A stretch of DNA of 64,000 nucleotides from Dorea_A sp016295505 (GCF_039832105.1 NZ_JBDOHS010000009.1:62001-126000), one strand, 5' to 3'; positions 35,324-44,898 are shown, counted from the first letter of the stretch. Made by a program: numbers and translations. The notes: generated by a model from the sequence alone, not told the origin.

Positions 35324-35887
35324 ATGAATGGACATCAGAGACAACAGGAGATATCCAGGCATATGATAGAAGATGCTTTCTTCATGTTGCTGGGCAGAGA
35401 ACCATATGAAAGAATTACCGTGTCAGAGATTGCCGATAAGGCAGAAGTCTCCAGGAGGACATTTTACCGTCTGTACGGTGGAAAGGAAGAAGTCCTGAGA
35501 AACTGGCTGGAACGACTTTGTGAAGAATACCGGACAGGATATCCGGCACTTGAAAAGTATGATATCCGGCAGATATCCATGGACTATTTTCAATTCTGGT
35601 ACAGGCACCGGGAACGACTTCTTCTGATGCACAAAAATGGACTTGGACTCTATATTCTGTATTATGCAACGGGGCATCTGTCTCACAGAGTGATGGAAAA
35701 GCGAATCGGAGAGGAACGGGCAGGAAGCAGATCGCAGGCAGAATATTTTATGGAGTATTCTGCAGGTGGATTCGGAAATCTTCTGTTCCGGTGGCTGGAG
35801 ACCGGGATGAAGGAAAGTCCGCAGGAATACGCAGTTTCTGTGAGCAATTCCATATGCAGGATTCTATCGCCTTCCGTGGAGACCTGA
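35324..35887 (+). CDS. TetR/AcrR family transcriptional regulator
   Basis: A 187-residue regulator with the N-terminal TetR helix-turn-helix (ITVSEIADKAEVSRRTFYRLYGGKEE). The C-terminal domain is helical and aromatic (MDYFQFWYRHRERLLLMHKNG), resembling the TetR_C type found in dihydroxyacetone-kinase-like regulators. ATG 35324 has GGAG 9 nt upstream; the frame can be extended to a TTG at 35309 but this is less likely. It is divergent from the flavodoxin gene and separated from the NSS transporter by only 56 nt, so it may also control that transporter. Confidence 0.85.
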   Translation: MNGHQRQQEISRHMIEDAFFMLLGREPYERITVSEIADKAEVSRRTFYRLYGGKEEVLRNWLERLCEEYRTGYPALEKYDIRQISMDYFQFWYRHRERLLLMHKNGLGLYILYYATGHLSHRVMEKRIGEERAGSRSQAEYFMEYSAGGFGNLLFRWLETGMKESPQEYAVSVSNSICRILSPSVET

Positions 35888-35943
35888 GGGAATGGTCTAT
35901 GCTTACATTCAAATAAAATTATATAATATTGAGAGGTACAATT

Positions 35944-37266
35944 ATGAAAAAAAGAGATTCATTCAGCTCGAGATGGGGGTTTATCCTTGCCTGTATCGGG
36001 TCAGCAGTAGGAATGGGAAATATCTGGATGTTTCCGACCAGAGTGTCATTATATGGGGGAGGATCCTTTATTATTCCCTATTTTATCTTTGTAATCCTGA
36101 TCGGATCAACCGGAATCATTGGAGAGATGAGTTTCGGAAGAGCCACAAGATCCGGTCCGGTGGATGCATTTGGATATGCGTGTGAAAGGAAGGGGAATCG
36201 GAAAATAGGCGAAGCCATCGGTCTGATTCCGGTTCTGGGATCACTTGCAATGGCGATCGGATACACGGTCGTGCTTGGATGGATCCTGAAGTATGCGGTT
36301 GGAACATTTACAGGTACAACACTTGCTGCGAATGACGTGGAAGGATTTGGAGCGGCGTTTGGAGGTATGGCTTCCGCATTCGGAAATAATGGATGGCTGC
36401 TGGGAGCTCTGGTTCTGGCTGTATTGATTCTGATGCTGGGTGTGAAAAGCGGGATTGAAAAAGCCAATAAAGTCATGATGCCGGTGTTTTTCATTCTGTT
36501 TCTGATACTGGGAATCTATGTCTTTTTTCAGCCGGGAGCAAGTGAAGGATATCGATATATTTTCCGTGTGGATCCAAAAGCGCTTGCGGATCCGACCACC
36601 TGGATCTTTGCGCTTGGGCAGGCATTTTTCTCCCTGTCAATTGCCGGAAACGGAACGCTGATCTATGGATCCTATCTGTCTGATGAGGAGAATATTCCTG
36701 CATCCGCAGGGCGTGTGGCATTCTTTGATACTCTGGCGGCACTTCTCGCAGCGCTGGTGATCATACCGGCGATGGCAACAACCGGAAGCCAGCTGAATCA
36801 GGGGGGACCGGGACTGATGTTTATCTTCCTGCCCAATCTGTTCAAATCCATGCCGGGCGGACATGTGGTTGCGATTATATTCTTTGTGGCAGTGTTGTTT
36901 GCGGGAATGTCTTCCCTGATCAATCTTTATGAGGCACCAATTGCGACTGTACAGGAAAAGTTCGGCCTCGGACGGGTGCAAGCATGTGCGCTTACGGGTG
37001 TTTTCAGCGCTGTTGTGGCAGTCTGCATTCAGGGGATCGTGTCCGGATGGATGGATGTACTGTCCATCTACATCTGCCCGCTGGGAGCAGGACTTGCTGC
37101 GATCATGTTCTTCTGGATCTGCGGTAAGGAATATGTAGAAGAACAGGTAAATAAAGGACGGGAAAAGAAAATAAGCAGCAAGGTCTATTATGTAAGCAAA
37201 TATCTGTTTTGTCCGATCTGTTTTCTGGTTCTGATTCTGGGAATTGTGATGGGCGGAATCGGCTAA
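35944..37266 (+). CDS. Sodium-dependent transporter, NSS (LeuT/MhsT) family
   Basis: A 440-residue protein with about eleven hydrophobic helices. The N-terminal RDSFSSRWGFILACIGSAVG and GNIWMFPTRV contain the unwound-TM1 Na+/substrate site, and GGGSFIIPYFIF follows. Eleven rather than twelve TM helices is usual for bacterial NSS members such as MhsT. It should import an amino acid with Na+; the substrate is not predictable. GAGAGG 7 nt upstream supports ATG 35944 over a TTG at 35929. Confidence 0.92.
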   Translation: MKKRDSFSSRWGFILACIGSAVGMGNIWMFPTRVSLYGGGSFIIPYFIFVILIGSTGIIGEMSFGRATRSGPVDAFGYACERKGNRKIGEAIGLIPVLGSLAMAIGYTVVLGWILKYAVGTFTGTTLAANDVEGFGAAFGGMASAFGNNGWLLGALVLAVLILMLGVKSGIEKANKVMMPVFFILFLILGIYVFFQPGASEGYRYIFRVDPKALADPTTWIFALGQAFFSLSIAGNGTLIYGSYLSDEENIPASAGRVAFFDTLAALLAALVIIPAMATTGSQLNQGGPGLMFIFLPNLFKSMPGGHVVAIIFFVAVLFAGMSSLINLYEAPIATVQEKFGLGRVQACALTGVFSAVVAVCIQGIVSGWMDVLSIYICPLGAGLAAIMFFWICGKEYVEEQVNKGREKKISSKVYYVSKYLFCPICFLVLILGIVMGGIG

Positions 37267-37315
37267 ATTATAAAAAAGTATTTTAAAAAGTCATATTTTT
37301 TGTGGAAAATACATC

Positions 37316-37344
37316 TTGAAATTGACACATACGATCTATATAAT
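37316..37344 (+). promoter_or_regulatory. Promoter of the MATE gene
   Basis: TTGAAA (37316-37321), 17 nt and TATAAT (37339-37344) give a good promoter. An overlapping TTGACA at 37322 would have only 11 nt to this -10 and is not favoured. Transcription would start just before the 19-bp palindrome. Confidence 0.7.
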
Positions 37345-37358
37345 GAATAAAGTTTTTT

Positions 37359-37403
37359 TGACAGGACTGTCGCAAATGAATTAAATTTGCGACAGTCCTG
37401 TCA
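37359..37403 (+). promoter_or_regulatory. Perfect 19-bp inverted repeat in the MATE 5-prime leader
   Basis: Arms 37359-37377 and 37385-37403 are exactly complementary (beginning TGACAGGACTGTCG) around a 7-nt loop. The T-run lies before, not after, the hairpin on the plus strand, so it is not an ordinary terminator. It falls just downstream of the -10 and 36 nt before the MATE start, suiting an operator or an mRNA leader stem-loop. It could also be a small mobile-element relic. Confidence 0.7.
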
Positions 37404-37439
37404 TATGCCAAAAATCTTTTGAAGTTGGAGGATATACAG

Positions 37440-38798
37440 ATGCACAATGATATGACAACAGGCAACCCGACAAAGATTATATTGAACTTTACATTTCCGA
37501 TTCTGGTCGGAAATATATTTCAGCAGTTATATAGTATGGTGGATACCGTAATAGTTGGTAAATTTGTCGGCAATACGGCTCTTGCGGCAGTTGGATCCTG
37601 TGGAACGCTGATGTTTCTGATTCTTGGATTTCTGATGGGACTGACTGCAGGATTCACCGTAATTACGGCACAGCACTTCGGGGCAGGAAATATGCGGGCG
37701 GTGCGCCAGTCTGTGGTATCAGCGGCCATTCTCTCTGCAATCATCTCAGTCGTTCTCACATTTTTAAGTATGATATTGATGAAGAAGATCCTGTGCTGGA
37801 TGAATACACCGGCCGACATGTATGATCAGGCCTACAGCTATATCATGATCATCTGTGGAGGAATTGTGGCACAGGTACTTTATAATCTTCTTTCCAGTCT
37901 TTTAAGGGCGGTGGGAGACAGTAAGCGACCTTTGTATTTTCTTATCCTGGCAGCACTGTTAAACATGATCCTGGATCTTCTCTTTATCATTGTATTTCAG
38001 ATGGGCGCGGCAGGGGCTGCATATGCGACTGTGATCTCACAGGGGATATCCGGAATTCTGTGTCTGATCTATATTGTAAAGAAGGTTCCGATTCTGCATC
38101 CGGGGAAGGAAGAATGGAAAATGAACTGGAATCTGGCAAAATGGCAGATGGGAATCGGTCTTCCGATGGCATTCCAGTACTCTATCACAGCGATTGGAAC
38201 GATTGTTGTTCAGTCTGCACTGAATCTGCTCGGATCTGTGGCAGTTGCAGGGTTCTCAGCCGCCAACAAGATTGAGCAGGTATTTACACAGGCATATATT
38301 GCCATTGGAACCACAATGGCGACTTATTGTGCACAGAACATGGGAGCACGGCGGGTAGAACGAGTCCGCGATGGATTTCGAAGTGCTGTATGGATCGGGA
38401 TTGCATATTCTGTTGTGGCAGGTTCTGTTCTTGCTTTTGCCGGAAAATATATGACAGGATTATTTGTATCAGAGAATATCAGTCAGATCACCGGATATGT
38501 GGATATCTATCTGAAATGTATTGGAGGTTCTCTGATCTTCCTGACATTCGTCAATATATATCGGAATGGCATCCAGGGAATGGGATATGGTCTGCTGCCG
38601 ATGACAGCAGGGATTGCAGAATTAATCGGAAGAAGTGTGGCAGCGATCGCAGCATCCCGCGTTGGAAGCTATACCGGAATTTGTCTGGCCAGTCCGACGG
38701 CATGGATACTCGCAGGAGGTCTTCTTATCATCATGTATTGTGGGATTATGAAAAATGTCACGAAAAAAACAGAAGATAATTCCGGAGTTCACAGGTAA
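37440..38798 (+). CDS. MATE family efflux transporter
   Basis: A 452-residue, twelve-helix multidrug and toxin extrusion protein. It has the NorM/DinF-like start (TTGNPTKIILNFTFPILVGN), FQQLYSMVDTVIVGKFVG in TM2, and the second-half repeat PMAFQYSITAIGTIVVQSALN. It exports cationic compounds using Na+ or H+. GGAGG (37427-37431) 8 nt upstream fits ATG 37440; the longer frame starts at a TTG within the leader. Its leader contains a perfect palindrome, so expression is probably regulated. Confidence 0.92.
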   Translation: MHNDMTTGNPTKIILNFTFPILVGNIFQQLYSMVDTVIVGKFVGNTALAAVGSCGTLMFLILGFLMGLTAGFTVITAQHFGAGNMRAVRQSVVSAAILSAIISVVLTFLSMILMKKILCWMNTPADMYDQAYSYIMIICGGIVAQVLYNLLSSLLRAVGDSKRPLYFLILAALLNMILDLLFIIVFQMGAAGAAYATVISQGISGILCLIYIVKKVPILHPGKEEWKMNWNLAKWQMGIGLPMAFQYSITAIGTIVVQSALNLLGSVAVAGFSAANKIEQVFTQAYIAIGTTMATYCAQNMGARRVERVRDGFRSAVWIGIAYSVVAGSVLAFAGKYMTGLFVSENISQITGYVDIYLKCIGGSLIFLTFVNIYRNGIQGMGYGLLPMTAGIAELIGRSVAAIAASRVGSYTGICLASPTAWILAGGLLIIMYCGIMKNVTKKTEDNSGVHR

Positions 38799-38885
38799 GA
38801 TATTCCCTTTTTCGTTTTCCTGTGATATAATTTATAATAATTATGCAAAGAAAGCATAGAACATACAATTAAGGAGCATGAACTT

Positions 38886-39584
38886 ATGAAAAGAGTATTG
38901 TTGAAACTCAGCGGGGAAGCTCTCGCAGGAGATAAAAAGACCGGATTTGATGAAGCAACCTGTATGGGCGTAGCAAAGCAGGTAAAGCAGTTGGTAGATG
39001 ATGGAATTCAGGTTGCGATTGTGACCGGAGGAGGCAATTTCTGGAGGGGAAGAACCAGTGAGACGATTGACCGTGTAAAAGCAGATCAGATCGGCATGCT
39101 GGCGACGGTCATGAACTGTATCTACGTGTCCGATATCTTTCGTTATGCAGGAATGAAGACAGAAGTATTTACGCCGTTTGTATGCGGAGCATTTACGACT
39201 CTGTTTTCCAAGGACGCTGCAGTAGAAGCGCTGAATGAGGGAAAGGTCATCTTCTTCGCCGGAGGAACCGGACATCCGTATTTTTCTACGGATACAGGAG
39301 CAGTTCTTCGTGCGATTGAGATTGAGGCAGATGCAATGCTTCTGGCAAAGGCGATTGACGGAATCTATGACAGTGATCCGAAGGTAAATCCGCAGGCGAA
39401 AAAGTATGATGAGATCTCAATTCAGGAGATCATCGACAAAAAGTTGATGGCGGTTGATCTTACCGCGTCGATCATGTGCCTGGAGAATAAGATGCCGATG
39501 CTGGTGTTCGGACTGAATGAAGAGAACAGCATTGTAGAAACTATGAAGGGAACATTTACGGGAACAAAAGTGACCGTATCATAA
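38886..39584 (+). CDS. pyrH: Uridylate kinase PyrH
   Basis: A 232-residue amino-acid-kinase-fold enzyme that phosphorylates UMP to UDP using ATP. Landmarks are LLKLSGEALAGD at the N-terminus, VTGGGNFWRGR (phosphate loop), FFAGGTGHPYFSTDT and the C-terminal ATP region DGIYDSDPKVNP. Length and layout match bacterial UMPK. AAGGAG sits 9 nt before ATG, and TATAAT near 38825 may be its -10. It opens the conserved pyrH-frr-uppS-cdsA-dxr-rseP order. Confidence 0.96.
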   Translation: MKRVLLKLSGEALAGDKKTGFDEATCMGVAKQVKQLVDDGIQVAIVTGGGNFWRGRTSETIDRVKADQIGMLATVMNCIYVSDIFRYAGMKTEVFTPFVCGAFTTLFSKDAAVEALNEGKVIFFAGGTGHPYFSTDTGAVLRAIEIEADAMLLAKAIDGIYDSDPKVNPQAKKYDEISIQEIIDKKLMAVDLTASIMCLENKMPMLVFGLNEENSIVETMKGTFTGTKVTVS

Positions 39585-39600
39585 ATGAGGAGGAAAAACT

Positions 39601-40152
39601 ATGAATGCAAGACTGAATGTTTATGAAGAAAAGATGAAAAAGACGCTGGGGAATCTTGACGGAGAGCTCAGTGCAATCCGTGCCGGACGTGCCAATCCGA
39701 ATGTATTGAACAAGATTGTTGTAGATTATTATGGAACACCGACTCCGATTCAGCAGGTTGCGAATGTATCCGTTCCGGAAGCACGTATGATCCAGATCCA
39801 GCCATGGGAGAAGAAGATGCTGAAGGTCATTGAAAAAGCAATTCAGGTATCTGATCTTGGAATCAATCCGACCAATGATGGTTCTACGATCCGTCTTGTT
39901 TTTCCGGAACTTACAGAGGAGCGAAGAAAAGAGCTGGTAAAGGATGTTAAGAAAAAAGGAGAGGCTGCAAAGGTTGCAATCCGTAACATCCGCCGTGACG
40001 GAATTGACGCAGTAAAGAAACTGAAAGGTTCTGAAGTATCTGAAGATGAGATCAAGGATATGGAAGATGATCTTCAGAAGATGACAGACAAATATGTAAA
40101 AGAGATTGATAAGTCAGTGGAGAAGAAGTCCAAAGAAGTAATGACAGTATAA
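39601..40152 (+). CDS. frr: Ribosome recycling factor
   Basis: A 183-residue protein that, with EF-G, splits post-termination ribosomes. The two-domain L-shape is recognisable: helical ends (LGNLDGELSAIRAGRANPNV and DLQKMTDKYVKEIDK) and a beta domain beginning VVDYYGTPTPIQQVANVSVP. It begins 16 nt after pyrH with GAGGA upstream, a standard pairing. Confidence 0.97.
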   Translation: MNARLNVYEEKMKKTLGNLDGELSAIRAGRANPNVLNKIVVDYYGTPTPIQQVANVSVPEARMIQIQPWEKKMLKVIEKAIQVSDLGINPTNDGSTIRLVFPELTEERRKELVKDVKKKGEAAKVAIRNIRRDGIDAVKKLKGSEVSEDEIKDMEDDLQKMTDKYVKEIDKSVEKKSKEVMTV

Positions 40153-40160
40153 GTAAGATG

Positions 40161-40190
40161 AGGGCAGCCCAGGGTGACTGGGGCTGTCCT
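40161..40190 (+). terminator. Hairpin between frr and uppS
   Basis: GGGCAGCC-AG and CT-GGGGCTGTCC arms (40161-40190) pair around a short loop, but no clear T-run follows, only TTACG. It may be a partial terminator or an mRNA-processing/stability element in the frr-uppS gap. Confidence 0.4.
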
Positions 40191-40216
40191 TACGTTATAG
40201 AAGGAGATTAGACAAT

Positions 40217-40936
40217 ATGAATGTACCGCAGCATGTTGCGATTATCTTGGATGGAAACGGGCGTTGGGCCAGAGCGAAGGGAATGCCGCGTAATTATGGT
40301 CATGCACAGGGAAGCAAGAATGTAGAACGTATCTGCGAGGAAGCATGGCGCATGGGGATCAAGTATCTGACGGTATATGCATTTTCTACAGAGAACTGGA
40401 ACCGTCCGAAGGATGAAGTGGATGCACTGATGTCGCTTTTGAGAAATTATATGAAGACTTGCCTGAAAACGGCTGCAAAGAATGACATGAAGGTGCGTGT
40501 GATCGGGGATATATCAAGATTAGATGAGGATATCAGAAAACGGATTCTGGAGCTTGAGGAGGCGACAAAGGAGAATGGCGGCCTGAATTTTCAGATTGCC
40601 ATTAATTATGGAAGCAGAGATGAGATCCTTCGCGCAGTCCGCAGGATTGCAGATGATTGCATTGCCGGAAAGATAAAGACAGAAGCGATTGATGAAGAGA
40701 TCTTTGAACATTATCTGGATACGCATGATATACCGGATCCGGATCTTATGATCCGAACCAGCGGAGAACTCCGACTTTCCAATTATCTGTTATGGCAGCT
40801 GGCATATACAGAATTCTATTTTACAGACGTTCCGTGGCCTGATTTCACGAAAGAAGAGCTGTTAAAGGCGATTGAGCAGTATAACGCCAGAGATCGAAGG
40901 TACGGAGGCGTAAAGGAGGAAAAACAGAATGTTTAA
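40217..40936 (+). CDS. uppS: Undecaprenyl diphosphate synthase (isoprenyl transferase)
   Basis: A 239-residue cis-prenyltransferase that makes the C55 lipid carrier for cell-wall synthesis. The HVAIILDGNGRWA start contains the catalytic Asp; GHAQGSKN, YAFSTENWNRP and the C-terminal DPDLMIRTSGELRLSNYL and WQLAYTEFYFTDV are the other family motifs. AGAAGGAG lies before ATG. It overlaps cdsA by 8 nt. Confidence 0.97.
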   Translation: MNVPQHVAIILDGNGRWARAKGMPRNYGHAQGSKNVERICEEAWRMGIKYLTVYAFSTENWNRPKDEVDALMSLLRNYMKTCLKTAAKNDMKVRVIGDISRLDEDIRKRILELEEATKENGGLNFQIAINYGSRDEILRAVRRIADDCIAGKIKTEAIDEEIFEHYLDTHDIPDPDLMIRTSGELRLSNYLLWQLAYTEFYFTDVPWPDFTKEELLKAIEQYNARDRRYGGVKEEKQNV

Positions 40937-41735
40937 GACAAGATTGTTAAGCGGAATTGTGCTTGTAATTGTACTGATTCTTACGGTCGGAAACGGTGGG
41001 GGACTGTTGTTTGGATTCCTGGCTCTGATCAGTCTGATCGGGTTATCAGAATTATACAAGGTTGTGGGAGTGCACAATAAACTGCCGGGACTGACAGGAT
41101 ATCTTGCGGCAGTCGTTTATTATGCTCTGGTGATTAGTTCGCATATGGAATATGTAACCCTGCTCACCATTCTTTTCCTTGTAGTTGTTATGGCAGTGTA
41201 TGTATTTACATTTCCGACATACAGAGCAGAGCAGGTTATGACGGTGTTCTTTGGGCTGTTTTACGTGGCGGTTATGCTTTCTTACGTATATCAGACGAGA
41301 ATGCTTGCGGATGGGGCGGTTGTTGTGTGGCTGATCTTTTTAAGCTCCTGGGGATGTGATACCTGTGCATATTGTGTGGGTATGCTGATCGGAAAGCATA
41401 AGATGGCGCCGAAGCTCAGTCCGAAAAAGTCGGTAGAAGGCGGAATCGGAGGAGTAGTCGGAGCTGCACTCCTTGGTGCACTTTTTGCTCTGGCAGCCAA
41501 TCATTGGGCAGGTGCAGATGCCAATGTGCTGCATTATGCGATCATCTGCGGAGTCGGCGGCATGATCTCTCAGGTCGGAGATCTGGCTGCTTCTGCAATT
41601 AAAAGAAATCATGAGATTAAAGATTATGGTAAGCTGATTCCGGGACATGGCGGTATTCTGGATCGTTTTGACAGTGTAATATTTACGGCACCTGTCATCT
41701 ATTATCTGGCAACATTCCTTGCCGGAACATTGTAA
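40929..41735 (+). CDS. cdsA: Phosphatidate cytidylyltransferase CdsA
   Basis: A 268-residue membrane enzyme making CDP-diacylglycerol. It has about eight hydrophobic helices and the C-terminal CdsA signature region: SQVGDLAASAIKRNHEIKD, then GKLIPGHGGILDRFDS. The start lies within the end of uppS (8-nt overlap), so they are translationally coupled. AGGAGG in the uppS tail is its ribosome site. Confidence 0.95.
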   Translation: MFKTRLLSGIVLVIVLILTVGNGGGLLFGFLALISLIGLSELYKVVGVHNKLPGLTGYLAAVVYYALVISSHMEYVTLLTILFLVVVMAVYVFTFPTYRAEQVMTVFFGLFYVAVMLSYVYQTRMLADGAVVVWLIFLSSWGCDTCAYCVGMLIGKHKMAPKLSPKKSVEGGIGGVVGAALLGALFALAANHWAGADANVLHYAIICGVGGMISQVGDLAASAIKRNHEIKDYGKLIPGHGGILDRFDSVIFTAPVIYYLATFLAGTL

Positions 41736-41769
41736 TCTTATATGAAAGCATTCATGAAAGAGGTAGAAT

Positions 41770-42912
41770 ATGAAGAAAATAGCGATATTAGGTTCGACGG
41801 GTTCGATAGGGACTCAGACGCTTGAGGTGGCCCGGGAGAATGGAGATATCGAAGTGCTCGGACTTGCAGCCGGAAGTAATATCCGACTTCTGGAAGAGCA
41901 GATCCGGGAATTTCATCCGAGGCTTGTGGCTGTGTGGTCTGAGGATAAAGCACAGGAGCTGAGAGTAAAGATTGCAGATACGGATACAAAGGTTGTGTCC
42001 GGTATGGAGGGGCTTCTGGATGTATCAACCATGTCCGGAACGGAAATACTGGTAACAGCAGTGGTCGGAATGATCGGAATCCGTCCGACGATTGAAGCGA
42101 TCAATGCAGGAAAAGATATTGCGCTTGCCAACAAAGAGACGCTGGTAACAGCCGGACATCTGATCATGCCTCTGGCGAAGGAAAAAGGAGTATCCATTCT
42201 GCCGGTGGACAGTGAACACAGTGCAATATTTCAGTCCCTGCAGGGAAATGAACAGAAAGCTATTCACAAGATTCTTCTTACTGCTTCCGGCGGACCGTTC
42301 CGTGGAAGAAAGGCAGAGGAGCTGTTGGAGATCAAAGTGGAAGATGCGCTGAAGCATCCGAACTGGTCCATGGGTCAGAAGATTACGATTGATTCTTCCA
42401 CGATGATCAATAAAGGATTGGAAGTAATCGAGGCAAAATGGCTGTTTGGTGTAGACGTGGATCAGGTACAGGTTGTAGTGCAGCCACAGAGTATCATTCA
42501 TTCGATGGTTGAATATGTGGATGGAGCTATTATGGCAGAGCTTGGGACTCCGGACATGAAGCTTCCGATTCAGTATGCGCTGTATTATCCGGAGAGAAGA
42601 TATCTTCCGGGAGAACGTGTTGACTTCTGGAGTCTTGGAAAGCTGGAGTTTGAGAAACCGGATATGGAGACTTTCTATGGATTGAAGCTTGCATATGAGG
42701 CTGGCAGAACAGGAGGAAGCCTTCCGACTGTTTTCAATGCGGCAAATGAACTGGCAGTCAGCCAGTTCCTGAAACGGGAAATCAAATATCTGGAAATCAT
42801 GGAAATCATAGAAGACTGTATGAAGGCTCATAAAAATATAGATAACCCGACTCTGGAACAGATTCTGGAGACCGAGGCGGCAACCTATGAGAGAATCAAC
42901 AGCAGGAGGTAA
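41770..42912 (+). CDS. dxr: 1-deoxy-D-xylulose-5-phosphate reductoisomerase
   Basis: A 380-residue enzyme of the MEP isoprenoid pathway that converts DXP to MEP with NADPH and a divalent metal. It starts with the NADPH-binding turn ILGSTGSIGTQTLE; LANKETLV and DSEHSAIFQ are the metal/substrate motifs, and TASGGPFR and HPNWSMGQKITIDS follow. It supplies precursors for UppS upstream, and lies between cdsA and rseP as in many Firmicutes. Confidence 0.97.
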   Translation: MKKIAILGSTGSIGTQTLEVARENGDIEVLGLAAGSNIRLLEEQIREFHPRLVAVWSEDKAQELRVKIADTDTKVVSGMEGLLDVSTMSGTEILVTAVVGMIGIRPTIEAINAGKDIALANKETLVTAGHLIMPLAKEKGVSILPVDSEHSAIFQSLQGNEQKAIHKILLTASGGPFRGRKAEELLEIKVEDALKHPNWSMGQKITIDSSTMINKGLEVIEAKWLFGVDVDQVQVVVQPQSIIHSMVEYVDGAIMAELGTPDMKLPIQYALYYPERRYLPGERVDFWSLGKLEFEKPDMETFYGLKLAYEAGRTGGSLPTVFNAANELAVSQFLKREIKYLEIMEIIEDCMKAHKNIDNPTLEQILETEAATYERINSRR

Positions 42913-42920
42913 GGAATAAT

Positions 42921-43952
42921 TTGGGTATTATATTGGCAATATTAATCTTCAGTTTCATTGTGTTCTTTCATGAACTGGGACATTTTCTGCTTGCAAAAAA
43001 GAATGGAATCGATGTAGATGAATTTGCAATTGGCATGGGACCTGCAATCTATTCCAGAGAATACAAAGGAACGAAGTATTCTGTCAGGATTCTTCCGATC
43101 GGTGGATTCTGTGCAATGGGAGAGGATGAGGAAGCAACAGATTCTCCGAACAATTTTAACAATAAGTCTGTGTGGGCAAGAATCTCAGTGATCGCTGCAG
43201 GCCCTGTTTTTAATTTCATTCTGGCGCTGGTTTTTTCCGTGATACTTACTGCGATGATCGGATATGACAAACCTGTGGTCAGTGAAGTGGAGAGTGGCTA
43301 TCCGGTTGCGGAGGCAGGAATGCAGGCCGGTGACAGGATTGTCCGGATGGGCAGCAAAAAGATCAATCTCTTCCGGGAGGTGAACTTCTATAATCAGTTC
43401 CATCAGGGAGAGGATGTGGAAGTCACGTTTATCCGTGACGGAGAGAAGATGACGGTAACATTGACACCAAAGATGGACGAAGAACGGGGATATACCAGAA
43501 TTGGTGTTACAAGTTCCGGTTACTTCAAAGCCAATCCGGTTACGGCAGTTCAATACGGCGCTTATCAGGTGAAGTTCTGGATATGTACGACGCTGGACAG
43601 CCTGAAAATGCTGATCACGGGGCAGATTGGTGCGGACCAGTTGTCCGGGCCTGTCGGAATCGTAAATGTGGTGGATGATACCTATCAGGAGAGCAAGTCT
43701 TACGGAACCTTTGTGGTACTGGCAGAGCTTTTGAATATTGCGATTCTGTTGTCCGCGAATCTGGGTGTCATGAACCTGCTGCCGCTTCCGGCTCTTGATG
43801 GAGGAAGGCTGGTATTTCTGGCAGTAGAAGCTGTGAGAAGAAAGAGAATACCACCGGAAAAAGAAGGGTATGTACATCTGGTCGGAATTGTGCTGCTGAT
43901 GGTGCTGATGGTGTTTGTAATGTATAACGATATACGCCGAATATTTATGTAA
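42921..43952 (+). CDS. rseP: RIP metalloprotease RseP (site-2 protease)
   Basis: A 343-residue intramembrane zinc protease. The first helix contains FHELGHF (HExxH), the PDZ domain spans about residues 115-185, and the last third contains MNLLPLPALDGGRL (the NxxPxPxLDG motif). It cleaves anti-sigma factors or remnant signal peptides. No ATG fits; TTG 42921, 11 nt after AGGAGG (42904-42909), begins MGIILAILIF. It ends the core operon, followed by a terminator. Confidence 0.93.
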   Translation: MGIILAILIFSFIVFFHELGHFLLAKKNGIDVDEFAIGMGPAIYSREYKGTKYSVRILPIGGFCAMGEDEEATDSPNNFNNKSVWARISVIAAGPVFNFILALVFSVILTAMIGYDKPVVSEVESGYPVAEAGMQAGDRIVRMGSKKINLFREVNFYNQFHQGEDVEVTFIRDGEKMTVTLTPKMDEERGYTRIGVTSSGYFKANPVTAVQYGAYQVKFWICTTLDSLKMLITGQIGADQLSGPVGIVNVVDDTYQESKSYGTFVVLAELLNIAILLSANLGVMNLLPLPALDGGRLVFLAVEAVRRKRIPPEKEGYVHLVGIVLLMVLMVFVMYNDIRRIFM

Positions 43953-43960
43953 CAGAAGAT

Positions 43961-44009
43961 GTGATATCCGATGGCCGGGATGGTTCCGGTTATCGGATAT
44001 ATCTTTTTT
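43961..44009 (+). terminator. Terminator of the pyrH-rseP operon
   Basis: ATATCCGAT (43964-43972) pairs with ATCGGATAT (43992-44000), a CCGG/CCGG pair extends the stem inside, and ATCTTTTTT follows. This is a good intrinsic terminator. Confidence 0.75.
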
Positions 44010-44031
44010 ATGGTTATGAAAGGAAGAGAGA

Positions 44032-44898
44032 ATGAAACAAGATAAGAAATCAATTATATATCTTCATGTGGCGGTAATGCTGTTTGGACTGTCAGGAGTA
44101 ATCGGACAGTTTGTGGAAGTGCCGTCAGTGTTTGTTGCACTGGGGAGAGTCGTGTGTTCTTCGATACTTCTACTGTGTATGATTCTGATAAAAAAGGAAA
44201 AACTCCGATTGGACCAGCGGAAAGATTATCTGTTGATCATGGTGATCGGGGCAGTGCTTGCGATACACTGGACTACTTTTTTTCAGTCCATTCAGGTGTC
44301 TTCTGTGGCAATCGGAACAATCACGTTCTCTACATATCCGTTGTTTCTGACATTTCTTGAGCCGATCGTTTATCATGAGAAGATACGTAAAGAGAGTGTA
44401 ATGGGAGCGGTTCTTCTTCTGGTCGGAGTGTTCATTACAATTCCGGAGTTTTCTCTTGAAAACCGAATGACGATGGGAATCATCTGGGGAATGATCTGCA
44501 GTGTCACTTATGCGATCCTGACATTGGCAAATCGTTACTTTGCGGTAAAATACGATGGGAAGCTGATCTGTTTCTATGAACAGGGAACGGCAGCGCTTGT
44601 ACTTCTTCCGGTCGTATTTTTTGTCAGAATCCGCATGCGGATTCAGGACGCGGCAGGAATACTGTTTATCGGCTGTATCTGTACCGCATTTGCATATACA
44701 CTGTTTGTATCGGCTCAGAAGAAAGTTAAGGCGCAGACGGCCGGATTGATCTCCGGTCTGGAAACAGTATACGGAATTGTGTATGCATTTTTGTTTCTGA
44801 GAGAGATCCCGACGATACGGGAGATCATCGGAGGAATGGTCATACTGGGAGTTGCCATGTATACAACTCTGGCCCGGAAGGAAGATACTCAGAATTGA
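44032..44898 (+). CDS. DMT/EamA family transporter
   Basis: A 288-residue protein with ten hydrophobic helices in two EamA repeats, typical of drug/metabolite exporters (RhaT/YdcZ group). The N-terminal VMLFGLSGVIGQFVEVPSV and the C-terminal GLISGLETVYGIVYAFLFL repeat starts are visible. Substrate unknown. It sits between the rseP terminator and the arsenite methyltransferase, in the same direction. Confidence 0.9.
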   Translation: MKQDKKSIIYLHVAVMLFGLSGVIGQFVEVPSVFVALGRVVCSSILLLCMILIKKEKLRLDQRKDYLLIMVIGAVLAIHWTTFFQSIQVSSVAIGTITFSTYPLFLTFLEPIVYHEKIRKESVMGAVLLLVGVFITIPEFSLENRMTMGIIWGMICSVTYAILTLANRYFAVKYDGKLICFYEQGTAALVLLPVVFFVRIRMRIQDAAGILFIGCICTAFAYTLFVSAQKKVKAQTAGLISGLETVYGIVYAFLFLREIPTIREIIGGMVILGVAMYTTLARKEDTQN

